DNA from: Zetaproteobacteria bacterium
GTDB taxonomy: Bacteria; Pseudomonadota; Zetaproteobacteria; Mariprofundales; Mariprofundaceae
Assembly (NCBI GenBank): GCA_021545625.1
Contig: JAJRVH010000063.1
Location: 1-5,230, forward strand
DNA: 5,230 nt
Direction: 5' to 3'
The position numbers and the translations under genes were made by a program. The notes beneath the pieces were generated by a model that was not told the origin of the DNA, did not search any database, and saw only the letters and a program-made list of their open reading frames with translations. Positions 1-5,230 of the stretch are shown piece by piece. Each line of letters opens with the position of its first letter. Positions within the stretch are counted from its first letter, which is position 1.

Positions 1-1
1 C

Positions 2-820
2 ATTGCGGCGGCGGCCGATATGAAGCTGCTGCCGGTCATCGTGTTCTGGATCGCCTTCGCCGCGGCCCCGTCGACGCTCCGTGGGCGGGGGGAGCCGGTG
101 GTGCGCTTCTTCGAGGGGCTGAACGAGGCTGTGAGGCGGCTGGTCGAGTGGATCATGCTGTTCGCCCCGGTCGGCGTGTTCGCGCTGATCGCGTCGAAGC
201 TGGGCAGCGCCGGCGGCGGCGACGCCTTTTATGCCCAGCTGGCGGGACTGGCCAGATATGCGCTGGCGGTGATTTCCGGTCTGCTGACCCATGTCGGGGC
301 GCTGAGCCTGATCCTGCTGCTTCTGGCCCGGCGTTCGGTGATCGATTATCTGCGTCATATGGCGACGGCGCTGATGACCGCATTTTCGACGGCTTCGTCC
401 AGCGCGACCCTGCCGCTGACGCTGGAGGGCGTGAAAAATGCCGGCGTGCCGGAGAATGCCCGGCGTTTCGTGGTGCCGCTCGGGGCAACGATCAATATGG
501 ACGGCACGGCCCTGTATGAAGCGGTGGCGGTGCTGTTTATCGCCCAGGCCTATGGCATGGATCTCGGATTCGGACAGCAGATGGTCGTGTTGCTGACCGC
601 AACGATGGCCGCCATTGGCGCCGCCGGTATCCCCGAGGCGGGGCTGGTGACGATGGTCATCGTGCTGGAGGCGGTCGGATTGCCGCTGGAGGGGATCGGC
701 CTGATTCTGGCCATCGACTGGTTCCTGGACCGCTGTCGCACGACGATCAATGTTTACGGCGATTCGGTGGGCGCGGCCGTGGTCGGAACCCTGACCGGCA
801 GGGGCACGGGACGGGGGTAA
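2..820 (+). CDS. Sodium/proton:dicarboxylate (acidic amino acid) symporter, SDF/DAACS family, C-terminal part (5' truncated)
   Basis: The frame is open from the first bases (IAAAAD before the Met at 20), so the gene begins outside the window and 272 C-terminal residues are visible. This inner-membrane carrier family (GltP/GltT/DctA) imports glutamate, aspartate or C4-dicarboxylates with Na+ or H+. Numbering from the Met at 20, hairpin HP1 carries TASSSATLP (124-132), TM7 carries NMDGT (159-163), HP2 carries AAGIPEAG (201-208) and TM8 carries DWFLDRCRTTINVYGD (233-248). TM8 aligns without gaps with archaeal GltPh: D233, D237, R240, T241, N244 and D248 match D390, D394, R397, T398, N401 and D405. 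The retained Arg, which binds the side-chain carboxylate in GltPh, favours an acidic substrate; the exact substrate and coupling ion cannot be told. The tail after TM8 is short and Gly/Arg-rich. No intrinsic terminator is visible before rpsO. Family assignment is firm; I give no gene symbol. Confidence 0.95.
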   Translation: MAAAADMKLLPVIVFWIAFAAAPSTLRGRGEPVVRFFEGLNEAVRRLVEWIMLFAPVGVFALIASKLGSAGGGDAFYAQLAGLARYALAVISGLLTHVGALSLILLLLARRSVIDYLRHMATALMTAFSTASSSATLPLTLEGVKNAGVPENARRFVVPLGATINMDGTALYEAVAVLFIAQAYGMDLGFGQQMVVLLTATMAAIGAAGIPEAGLVTMVIVLEAVGLPLEGIGLILAIDWFLDRCRTTINVYGDSVGAAVVGTLTGRGTGRG

Positions 821-828
821 AGAAAGAT

Positions 829-857
829 TTGCAAGCCGGGCTGGCTGTCGCTATTGT
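829..857 (+). promoter_or_regulatory. Candidate sigma-70-type promoter for rpsO
   Basis: TTGCAA (829-834) and TATTGT (852-857) are separated by 17 nt; each matches its consensus hexamer at four of six positions. It lies just after the symporter stop codon and about 45 nt upstream of the rpsO start, a sensible place for an rpsO promoter. A rival -10 element, TATAAC (867-872), matches better (five of six) but has no convincing -35 at proper spacing. Which of them is used, if either, cannot be settled from sequence alone. Confidence 0.3.
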
Positions 858-903
858 TCGCCGCCCTATAACAAGGAAAGCTAAATAAGAGGTAACAACG
901 TTC

Positions 904-1173
904 ATGTCTTTGGCGCTGGAAGAAAAAAACGCAGTGATTGAAAAATACCGCAGGACTGAAGGTGATACTGGTTCACCGGAAGTGCAGATCGCCCTGTTGA
1001 CGGCTCGCATCAACCAGCTGTCCGAGCACTTCAAAACCCACCATAAAGATCATCACTCCCGTCGCGGCCTGCTGAAGATGGTCGGCCAGCGTCGCAACAT
1101 GCTTGCCTATCTGAAGGCCAAGGATTTCGCACGCTATCGCAAGCTGATCGAAAGCCTGGGGCTGCGCCGCTAA
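904..1173 (+). CDS. rpsO: 30S ribosomal protein S15
   Basis: This is an 89-residue protein, the usual length for S15, a primary 16S rRNA-binding protein that binds the central domain and helps start platform assembly; it also contributes to a bridge with the 50S subunit. Diagnostic stretches are GDTGSPEVQIALLT (20-33), HHKDHHSRRGLL (46-57) and the basic C-terminal helix ending GLRR. H42, D49 and S52 (counting Met) correspond to the residues that contact 16S rRNA. The start at 904 has an AAGAGGT ribosome binding site at 887-893, 10 nt upstream. The N-terminal codons are A-rich, as is common in highly expressed genes. It is followed by its own terminator and then pnp, the conserved rpsO-pnp pair. 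The usual upstream partner truB is absent here; the symporter stands in that place. S15 represses its own mRNA in E. coli, but I see no recognisable equivalent leader structure. Confidence 0.98.
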   Translation: MSLALEEKNAVIEKYRRTEGDTGSPEVQIALLTARINQLSEHFKTHHKDHHSRRGLLKMVGQRRNMLAYLKAKDFARYRKLIESLGLRR

Positions 1174-1186
1174 GTCAGGTTCTCTT

Positions 1187-1218
1187 GGCGACCCTGCGGG
1201 GTCGCCTTTTTTCTTTTT
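1187..1218 (+). terminator. Rho-independent terminator after rpsO
   Basis: A perfect 8-bp GC-rich stem, GGCGACCC (1187-1194) with GGGTCGCC (1199-1206), closes a 4-nt TGCG loop. It is followed by TTTTTT, C and TTTTT (1207-1218). It lies 13 nt after the rpsO stop and 48 nt before the preferred pnp start. In E. coli the rpsO-pnp gap also carries a terminator that is partly read through. Confidence 0.93.
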
Positions 1219-1255
1219 ACGCCAGTTTGACGCCACGCCAGAGACATGGGCGAAA

Positions 1256-1260
1256 AAGGA
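1256..1260 (+). promoter_or_regulatory. pnp ribosome binding site (decides the start codon)
   Basis: AAGGA at 1256-1260, within a GAAAAAGGA run, lies 6 nt before the ATG at 1267. An in-frame ATG at 1246 lies upstream of this site and has no purine-rich site of its own; using it would add seven residues (MGEKGID) that put the Shine-Dalgarno inside the coding region. The 1267 start also gives the usual PNPase N-terminus. Confidence 0.8.
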
Positions 1261-1266
1261 ATTGAT

Positions 1267-3372
1267 ATGTTTGATGTAAAAACAACCCGGGCCCAGGTAG
1301 GCGGCCATACATTTTCGTTTGAAACCGGGCGCATTGCCCGTCAGGCCGGCGGTTCCGTCCTGGCCAAGCTCGGCGATGTCGTCGTGCATGTGGCCGCGAC
1401 GGCGGCCAAGCAGCCGCTGCAGGGCGTGGGTTTCATGCCGCTGACGGTTCATTATCAGGAAAAGACCTATGCTGCCGGTCGCTTTCTCGGAGGCTTCTTC
1501 AAGCGCGAGGGGCGCCCGTCCGAGAAGGAAACCCTGACCAGTCGTCTGATCGATCGCCCGATCCGCCCGCTGTTTCCGAAGGGTTATTTCCACGAAACGC
1601 AGGTGATCGCGACCGTGATTTCCGCCGATGAGGATCACAATCCGGATATCGTTGCCATCAACGGCGTATCCGCCGCGCTGGCCATTTCCGATATTCCGTT
1701 TGCCGAACCGATCGCCGCGTCCCGCGTTGGCCTGATTAATGGCGAATTCATTCTCAACCCGACCTACGAGCAGATCCAGAATTCCGATCTGGATCTGGTG
1801 GTGGCCGATACCCGCGATGCGGTGCTGATGGTCGAGTCCGAAGCCAGGGAGCTGTCCGAGCAGCAGATGCTTGATGCGGTGATCTTCGGCCAGGAAGGCT
1901 ATCAGCCGGTGCTTGATGCGATCGAGGAGCTGGTCAGGCAGGCAGGCAAGGAAAAGATGACCATCGAACTGGCCGGCAACGAGGCCGTTCAGCAGGCTGT
2001 TGACGAGGCTTTCGAGGCCGATGTGCGCGAAGCCTATGCGATTGTCGATAAATCGGCCCGTGCCGCCCGCATCGACGCGATCCGCAATGCTGCCCAGGAA
2101 AAGCTGGCCGGCACCGAAGATGTTCCCGGCGAGTTTTCCTCCAACGATGTGTCGTCGGCGCTGAAGAATCTTGAGAAGAAGGTTGTGCGCCGTTCGATTA
2201 TTGCCGGCAACCCGCGTATCGACGGTCGTGCCACCGACGAGGTGCGCGCCATTGACTGTCAGGTCGGTATTCTGCCGCGCACCCATGGCTCGGCGCTGTT
2301 TACGCGCGGCGAGACCCAGGCGCTGGTGACGGTGACGCTGGGTACCGAGTCCGATATGCAGATGACCGAATCGCTGGAAGGCGTTGCCAAGCAGCGCTTC
2401 ATGCTGCATTACAATTTCCCGCCGTATTCCGTCGGCGAGGCGCGTCGTATGGGCCCTCCGGGACGCCGTGAGATTGGCCATGGTCGCCTTGCCCGTCGCG
2501 GTGTCGAGGCCGTGATTCCTTCCGAGGAGGATTTCGGCTATGCGATTCGCGTGGTGTCCGAGATTACCGAGTCCAACGGCTCCTCGTCGATGGCTTCGGT
2601 CTGTGGCTCCTCGCTGGCGCTGATGGATGCCGGTGTGCCGATTGCCCGTCCGGTGGCCGGCGTGGCCATGGGCCTGATTCTGGAGCAGGACGGTTATGCG
2701 GTGCTGACCGATATTCTCGGTGATGAGGATCACCTGGGCGATATGGATTTCAAGGTGGCCGGTACCACCGAAGGCGTGACGACCTTCCAGCTGGATATCA
2801 AGATCGGTGGCCTGACCCGCGATATCATGGAGCAGGCGCTGGCCCAGGCAAACGGCGCCCGCATGCATATCCTGAAGGAAATGGACAAGTGCATTTCCGA
2901 ACCGCGCCAGACCATTGCCGACCATGCGCCGCGCATGTTCATGCTCAAGATCAATCCGGACAAGATCCGCGACCTGATTGGTCCGGGCGGCAAGATGATC
3001 CGTTCGATCGTCGAGGAGACCGGTGCCAAGATCGATATCGAGGACGACGGTACGGTGAAGGTGTTTGCGGTGACCAGCGAGGCCGGCGATGCGGCCAAGA
3101 AACGCATCAACGACATCGTGGCCGAGGTCGAGGTCGGCAAGGTCTACGAGGGTACGGTGGTCAAGCTGATGGACTTCGGCGCTTTTGTCCGTGTGCTGGG
3201 CAACACCGACGGCTTGGTGCATATCTCGCAGATCGCCAACCACCGCGTCGAGAAGGTCAGCGATGAGCTCAAGGAAGGCCAGAAGGTGCGTGTCAAGGTG
3301 CTCGACGTGGACCGTCAGGGCAAGATCCGCCTGTCGATGAAGGCCCTGCTCGAGGAGAATGCTGGGAGCTGA
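1267..3372 (+). CDS. pnp: Polyribonucleotide nucleotidyltransferase (polynucleotide phosphorylase, PNPase)
   Basis: This 701-residue cytoplasmic enzyme degrades RNA 3'-to-5' by phosphorolysis, releasing nucleoside diphosphates, and can add tails in reverse; it acts as a ring-shaped trimer, often within the degradosome. The first RNase PH-like domain spans about 10-145 and includes FFKREGRPSE (77-86). A helical linker follows. The catalytic RNase PH domain, about 315-545, contains FTRGETQ (345-351), FPPYSVGE (384-391), the phosphate-binding SNGSSSMAS (436-444) and GDEDHLGDMDFK (485-496). D488, D494 and K496 correspond to E. coli D486, D492 and K494. The KH domain (about 556-615) has its GPGG loop at 572-575, and the S1 domain runs about 623-692. 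The protein ends soon after S1, without the Ala/Pro-rich tail of the E. coli enzyme. An alternative start at 1246 is less likely. It is complete, with no lesion visible. Confidence 0.98.
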   Translation: MFDVKTTRAQVGGHTFSFETGRIARQAGGSVLAKLGDVVVHVAATAAKQPLQGVGFMPLTVHYQEKTYAAGRFLGGFFKREGRPSEKETLTSRLIDRPIRPLFPKGYFHETQVIATVISADEDHNPDIVAINGVSAALAISDIPFAEPIAASRVGLINGEFILNPTYEQIQNSDLDLVVADTRDAVLMVESEARELSEQQMLDAVIFGQEGYQPVLDAIEELVRQAGKEKMTIELAGNEAVQQAVDEAFEADVREAYAIVDKSARAARIDAIRNAAQEKLAGTEDVPGEFSSNDVSSALKNLEKKVVRRSIIAGNPRIDGRATDEVRAIDCQVGILPRTHGSALFTRGETQALVTVTLGTESDMQMTESLEGVAKQRFMLHYNFPPYSVGEARRMGPPGRREIGHGRLARRGVEAVIPSEEDFGYAIRVVSEITESNGSSSMASVCGSSLALMDAGVPIARPVAGVAMGLILEQDGYAVLTDILGDEDHLGDMDFKVAGTTEGVTTFQLDIKIGGLTRDIMEQALAQANGARMHILKEMDKCISEPRQTIADHAPRMFMLKINPDKIRDLIGPGGKMIRSIVEETGAKIDIEDDGTVKVFAVTSEAGDAAKKRINDIVAEVEVGKVYEGTVVKLMDFGAFVRVLGNTDGLVHISQIANHRVEKVSDELKEGQKVRVKVLDVDRQGKIRLSMKALLEENAGS

Positions 3373-3398
3373 TGCGGACAGACACGATGCAGCATGGA

Positions 3399-3430
3399 GA
3401 GGTGGGCGTTCGCCCGCCTCTTTTGCGTTT
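3399..3430 (+). terminator. Terminator-like hairpin between pnp and the M16 peptidase gene
   Basis: GAGGTGGGC (3399-3407) pairs with GCCCGCCTC (3412-3420) through 9 bp, one of them G-U, around a GTTC loop. The tract that follows is TTTT, GCG, TTT (3421-3430), weaker than the one after rpsO. It starts 26 nt after the pnp stop, and the next base after it begins the Shine-Dalgarno of the next gene. It may be the pnp terminator, a partial attenuator, or a 3'-end stabilising hairpin. Confidence 0.75.
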
Positions 3431-3434
3431 GGAG
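3431..3434 (+). promoter_or_regulatory. Ribosome binding site of the M16 peptidase gene
   Basis: GGAG at 3431-3434 lies 5 nt before the ATG at 3440 and 8 nt before a second in-frame ATG at 3443. It argues against the much longer reading from the ATG at 3359, which overlaps the end of pnp and would have to translate through the hairpin. The two nearby ATGs differ by one Met and cannot be told apart. Confidence 0.65.
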
Positions 3435-3439
3435 CGGCC

Positions 3440-4714
3440 ATGATGAAACAGGAAACCTTTTACCGGGAAACGTGCCTGGATCACGGCCCGCTGGCGGTCA
3501 GTCACGCCATGCCCGAGGCCCAGAGCGTGGCGATCGGCATTTTCGTCGATGTCGGCAGCCGCGACGAGGGCGATGCCCAGGCCGGCGCCAGCCATGCGCT
3601 GGAACATATGGTGTTCAAGGGCGCCGGACAGCTCGACGTGCATCAGCTGGCCGAGCGACTGGATGATCTGGGCGGCCATGCCAATGCCTATACCTCGCGG
3701 GAGCGGACATGCTTTCATATGCAGGTGCTGCACGAGTCATGGCAGGAGGCGCTGGCGCTGCTGGTTGACATGGTGTGCTCGCCGGCCCTGCCGGCAGATG
3801 AATGGCAGCGGGAGAGGGAAGTAATCTACTCCGAGATGGCCATGGTCGAGGACAGCCCCGAGGACTGGGTGATGGATCAGCATCTGGCCCGCCTGTATCC
3901 CGGCCAGTCGCTCGGCCGGCCGGTGCTGGGCTTTCGCGAGACTCTGGCGAATCTGTCGGCGGATGATCTGCGCGCCTTTCGCGATGCCTGGTACGAGCCC
4001 GGACGTATGCTGGTGGCCGCGGCCGGTCGCATCAGGCATGGGCATTTCGTGCAGGCGCTGGACGAGCTTCTGGCCGGCAGGGCGGGCTCGCCGCACAGGC
4101 ATCCGCTCCGGCGCAAGGGGCTCCGGCAGGGCGGCGTGCAGCTGCTGGAACGCGAGGGCGAACAGGCGCAGATGGTTGTTTCATGGCCGGGCATTTGCGC
4201 CGCGTCGGACGACCGGCCTCTGGCCTGGCTGGCCAATCAGGCACTGGGCGGAAGCATGAGTTCGCGCCTGTTTCGCGAGGTACGGGAAAAGCGGGGACTG
4301 GCCTATGGCATCGGCTCGCATCTGAGCATGCTCAGCGATACCGGCACCTGGAGCGTGACCTGTGGCAGCGACCCGAAACGGGCGGCCGAATGCGCGGATG
4401 TGATCGCCGGCGTGCTGGCTGATTTCCCGGTCTCGCTGCGCGATGAAGAGATCGAGCGGGCAAAGAAACAGCTGGAAATCCAGTTTCGCATGGGGCTTGA
4501 CGCGGTGGAGGGCCAGATGCTTTATCTGGGGGGGCGCCTGGATGAGGAAAGGCTGGCTTCGCCCCTGCAGTGGGTGGAGAAGATCCGCGCGGCCGATCAT
4601 GATGCGGTGAGGGAGTGGGCTGCTTCCCGCCTGCAGGGGCACCCCCTGTGGACGGCGGCTGCGCCGCAGGCATCGCTGAATGCTATCGGCGAGCGTATCC
4701 GCATATCTTCGTGA
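3440..4714 (+). CDS. M16 family zinc metallopeptidase (insulinase/processing-peptidase-like)
   Basis: This 424-residue protein is the usual size for a bacterial M16B peptidase made of two homologous halves. The N-terminal half holds the inverted zinc motif HALEH (H52, E55, H56), the family stretch NAYTSRERTCFH (82-93) and the third ligand E132 in REREVIYSEMAM, 76 residues after H56 as expected, so catalytic activity is likely. It also has LGRPVLGF-type sequence near 157. The C-terminal half carries GGSMSSRLF (270-278) and REKRGLAY, with R285 and Y289 as the conserved Arg/Tyr pair that contacts substrate in this family. There is no signal peptide, so it is probably cytoplasmic. The physiological substrate is unknown; related proteins degrade short peptides. 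A ribosome binding site at 3431 supports this start. It follows pnp by 67 nt with a hairpin between; an M16 gene near pnp is also seen in Bacillus. Family is certain, role is not. Confidence 0.94.
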   Translation: MMKQETFYRETCLDHGPLAVSHAMPEAQSVAIGIFVDVGSRDEGDAQAGASHALEHMVFKGAGQLDVHQLAERLDDLGGHANAYTSRERTCFHMQVLHESWQEALALLVDMVCSPALPADEWQREREVIYSEMAMVEDSPEDWVMDQHLARLYPGQSLGRPVLGFRETLANLSADDLRAFRDAWYEPGRMLVAAAGRIRHGHFVQALDELLAGRAGSPHRHPLRRKGLRQGGVQLLEREGEQAQMVVSWPGICAASDDRPLAWLANQALGGSMSSRLFREVREKRGLAYGIGSHLSMLSDTGTWSVTCGSDPKRAAECADVIAGVLADFPVSLRDEEIERAKKQLEIQFRMGLDAVEGQMLYLGGRLDEERLASPLQWVEKIRAADHDAVREWAASRLQGHPLWTAAAPQASLNAIGERIRISS

Positions 4715-4720
4715 ATGTTC

Positions 4721-4739
4721 TGCGGACTCGCATTTTTTT
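4721..4739 (+). terminator. Possible weak terminator between the M16 gene and cysE
   Basis: TGCG (4721-4724) and CGCA (4729-4732) can form a 4-bp stem around GACT, followed directly by seven T residues (4733-4739). The stem is short for efficient termination, so the T run may instead be an unstructured U-rich leader of cysE. It sits 7 nt after the M16 stop codon. Confidence 0.3.
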
Positions 4740-4762
4740 CAGCCCCGGCCTAGCCTGCAGCC

Positions 4763-5230
4763 ATGTTCAGAGCCATTCGGGAAGATATACGCACCGCTTT
4801 TGACCGGGATCCGGCCGCGCGCTCGATTCCCGAAGTGCTGGTCTGTTATCCGGGACTGCATGCTGTCTGGGGTTACCGCGTTGCCAATTTTTTCTGGCGG
4901 CATGGCATGCGCTGGTTGGGACGCTTTATCTCGCATCTGTTCCGCTGGCTGACCGGCATCGAGATCCATCCGGGGGCGACGATCGGACGGCGTTTCTTTA
5001 TCGATCACGGCATGGGAATTGTGATCGGCGAGACGACCGAGATCGGCGACGATGTGACGCTGTATCATGGCGTGACCCTGGGCGGCACGACCTGGGAAAA
5101 GAAAAAGCGACATCCGACACTGGAGAATGGCGTGATCGTCGGGGCCGGCGCCAAGGTGCTCGGTGCGATCACGATCGGCGAGCAGTCGCGCATCGGCGCC
5201 AATTCAGTCGTCTTCCGCGATGTGCCGAAG
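4763..5230 (+). CDS. cysE: Serine O-acetyltransferase, N-terminal part (3' truncated)
   Basis: The first 156 codons are visible and the frame is open at the right edge. The enzyme transfers acetyl from acetyl-CoA to L-serine, giving O-acetylserine for cysteine synthesis in the cytoplasm. It is the short (EpsC-like) form, beginning MFRAIREDIRTAFDRDPAAR rather than with the long helical extension of E. coli CysE. After the N-terminal helices, hexapeptide repeats of the left-handed beta-helix run from about residue 64 to the edge (IHPGATIGRRFFIDHGMG, VIGETTEIGDDVTLYHGVTLGG, IVGAGAKVLG). D16, H82 and H117 align with E. coli D92, H158 and H193; E67 stands at the D143 position. The start is fixed by an in-frame TAG at 4751 and the family N-terminus, yet no Shine-Dalgarno is visible. 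Cysteine feedback cannot be judged without the C-terminus. In Pseudomonas iscR follows cysE; here that is only a prediction. Confidence 0.96.
   Translation, partial: MFRAIREDIRTAFDRDPAARSIPEVLVCYPGLHAVWGYRVANFFWRHGMRWLGRFISHLFRWLTGIEIHPGATIGRRFFIDHGMGIVIGETTEIGDDVTLYHGVTLGGTTWEKKKRHPTLENGVIVGAGAKVLGAITIGEQSRIGANSVVFRDVPK

Noticed and set aside
833..846. Short inverted repeat AGCC/GGCT after the symporter gene as a terminator.
   Set aside because: It has only four base pairs and no T tract follows.
1246..1266. Upstream in-frame ATG for pnp.
   Set aside because: It has no ribosome binding site of its own, while AAGGA at 1256-1260 is well placed for 1267, and the extra residues are not typical of PNPase.
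3359..3439. Upstream in-frame ATG at 3359 extending the M16 protein by 27 residues.
   Set aside because: It overlaps the pnp end and runs through the hairpin. The added residues do not resemble the family N-terminus, and a ribosome binding site sits just before 3440.
973..3441. A very long (822-codon) open frame on the - strand across rpsO and pnp.
   Set aside because: Its codons lie exactly opposite the sense codons, so it stays open simply because pnp and most of rpsO avoid TTA, CTA and TCA codons. It ends at the first such codon (TCA at 973 in rpsO). Its protein has no recognisable domain, while the sense strand encodes clear S15 and PNPase.
4497..4526. TTGACG followed by TTTATC inside the M16 gene as a cysE promoter.
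   Set aside because: The -10 match is poor (three of six), the spacing is 18 nt and it lies about 240 nt upstream; it is indistinguishable from chance.
4739..5113. A 124-codon frame on the - strand opposite cysE.
   Set aside because: It is a shadow of the conserved serine acetyltransferase frame, which shows hexapeptide repeats and catalytic residues.
1..5230. Search for tRNAs, riboswitches, direct repeats, CRISPR arrays, insertion sequences or phage genes.
   Set aside because: Nothing convincing was seen by eye; no gap between genes exceeds 100 nt, leaving little room for such elements.

Overview
The window is an ordinary, gene-dense stretch of a GC-rich bacterial chromosome. All genes lie on the + strand. 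Every coding region has a recognisable family, and I found no mobile element, CRISPR array, tRNA, phage gene or uncharacterised system. The proteins look like those of a Pseudomonadota (proteobacterial) lineage: S15 and PNPase are of proteobacterial type, and the serine acetyltransferase is the short form that begins directly with the MFxxIREDI-type N-terminus. I cannot name the genus. The order rpsO-pnp-M16 peptidase is one I know better from Firmicutes and delta-type proteobacteria than from enteric gammaproteobacteria, so a deep-branching or less sampled proteobacterial group is plausible. That is inference.

Layout: (1) Positions 2-820 hold the C-terminal 272 residues of a sodium/proton:dicarboxylate or acidic amino-acid symporter (SDF/DAACS family), cut off by the left edge. 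(2) An 83-nt gap carries a weak candidate promoter and the rpsO ribosome binding site. (3) Positions 904-1173 encode ribosomal protein S15, followed by a textbook intrinsic terminator. (4) Positions 1267-3372 encode polynucleotide phosphorylase with both RNase PH domains, the KH domain and the S1 domain intact. A second terminator-like hairpin follows. (5) Positions 3440-4714 encode an M16-family zinc peptidase with a complete HxxEH...E site. (6) Positions 4763-5230 hold the first 156 codons of serine O-acetyltransferase (cysE), cut off by the right edge.

rpsO and pnp form the classic translation/RNA-turnover pair, and the M16 gene is probably read at least partly by continuation from pnp. 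cysE starts a different pathway (cysteine synthesis) and in related proteobacteria is often followed by the isc iron-sulfur genes, which would lie outside this window. The points most worth a second look concern expression: two hairpin terminators sit so close to the next gene's start that little or no room is left for a promoter, and cysE has no visible Shine-Dalgarno sequence.
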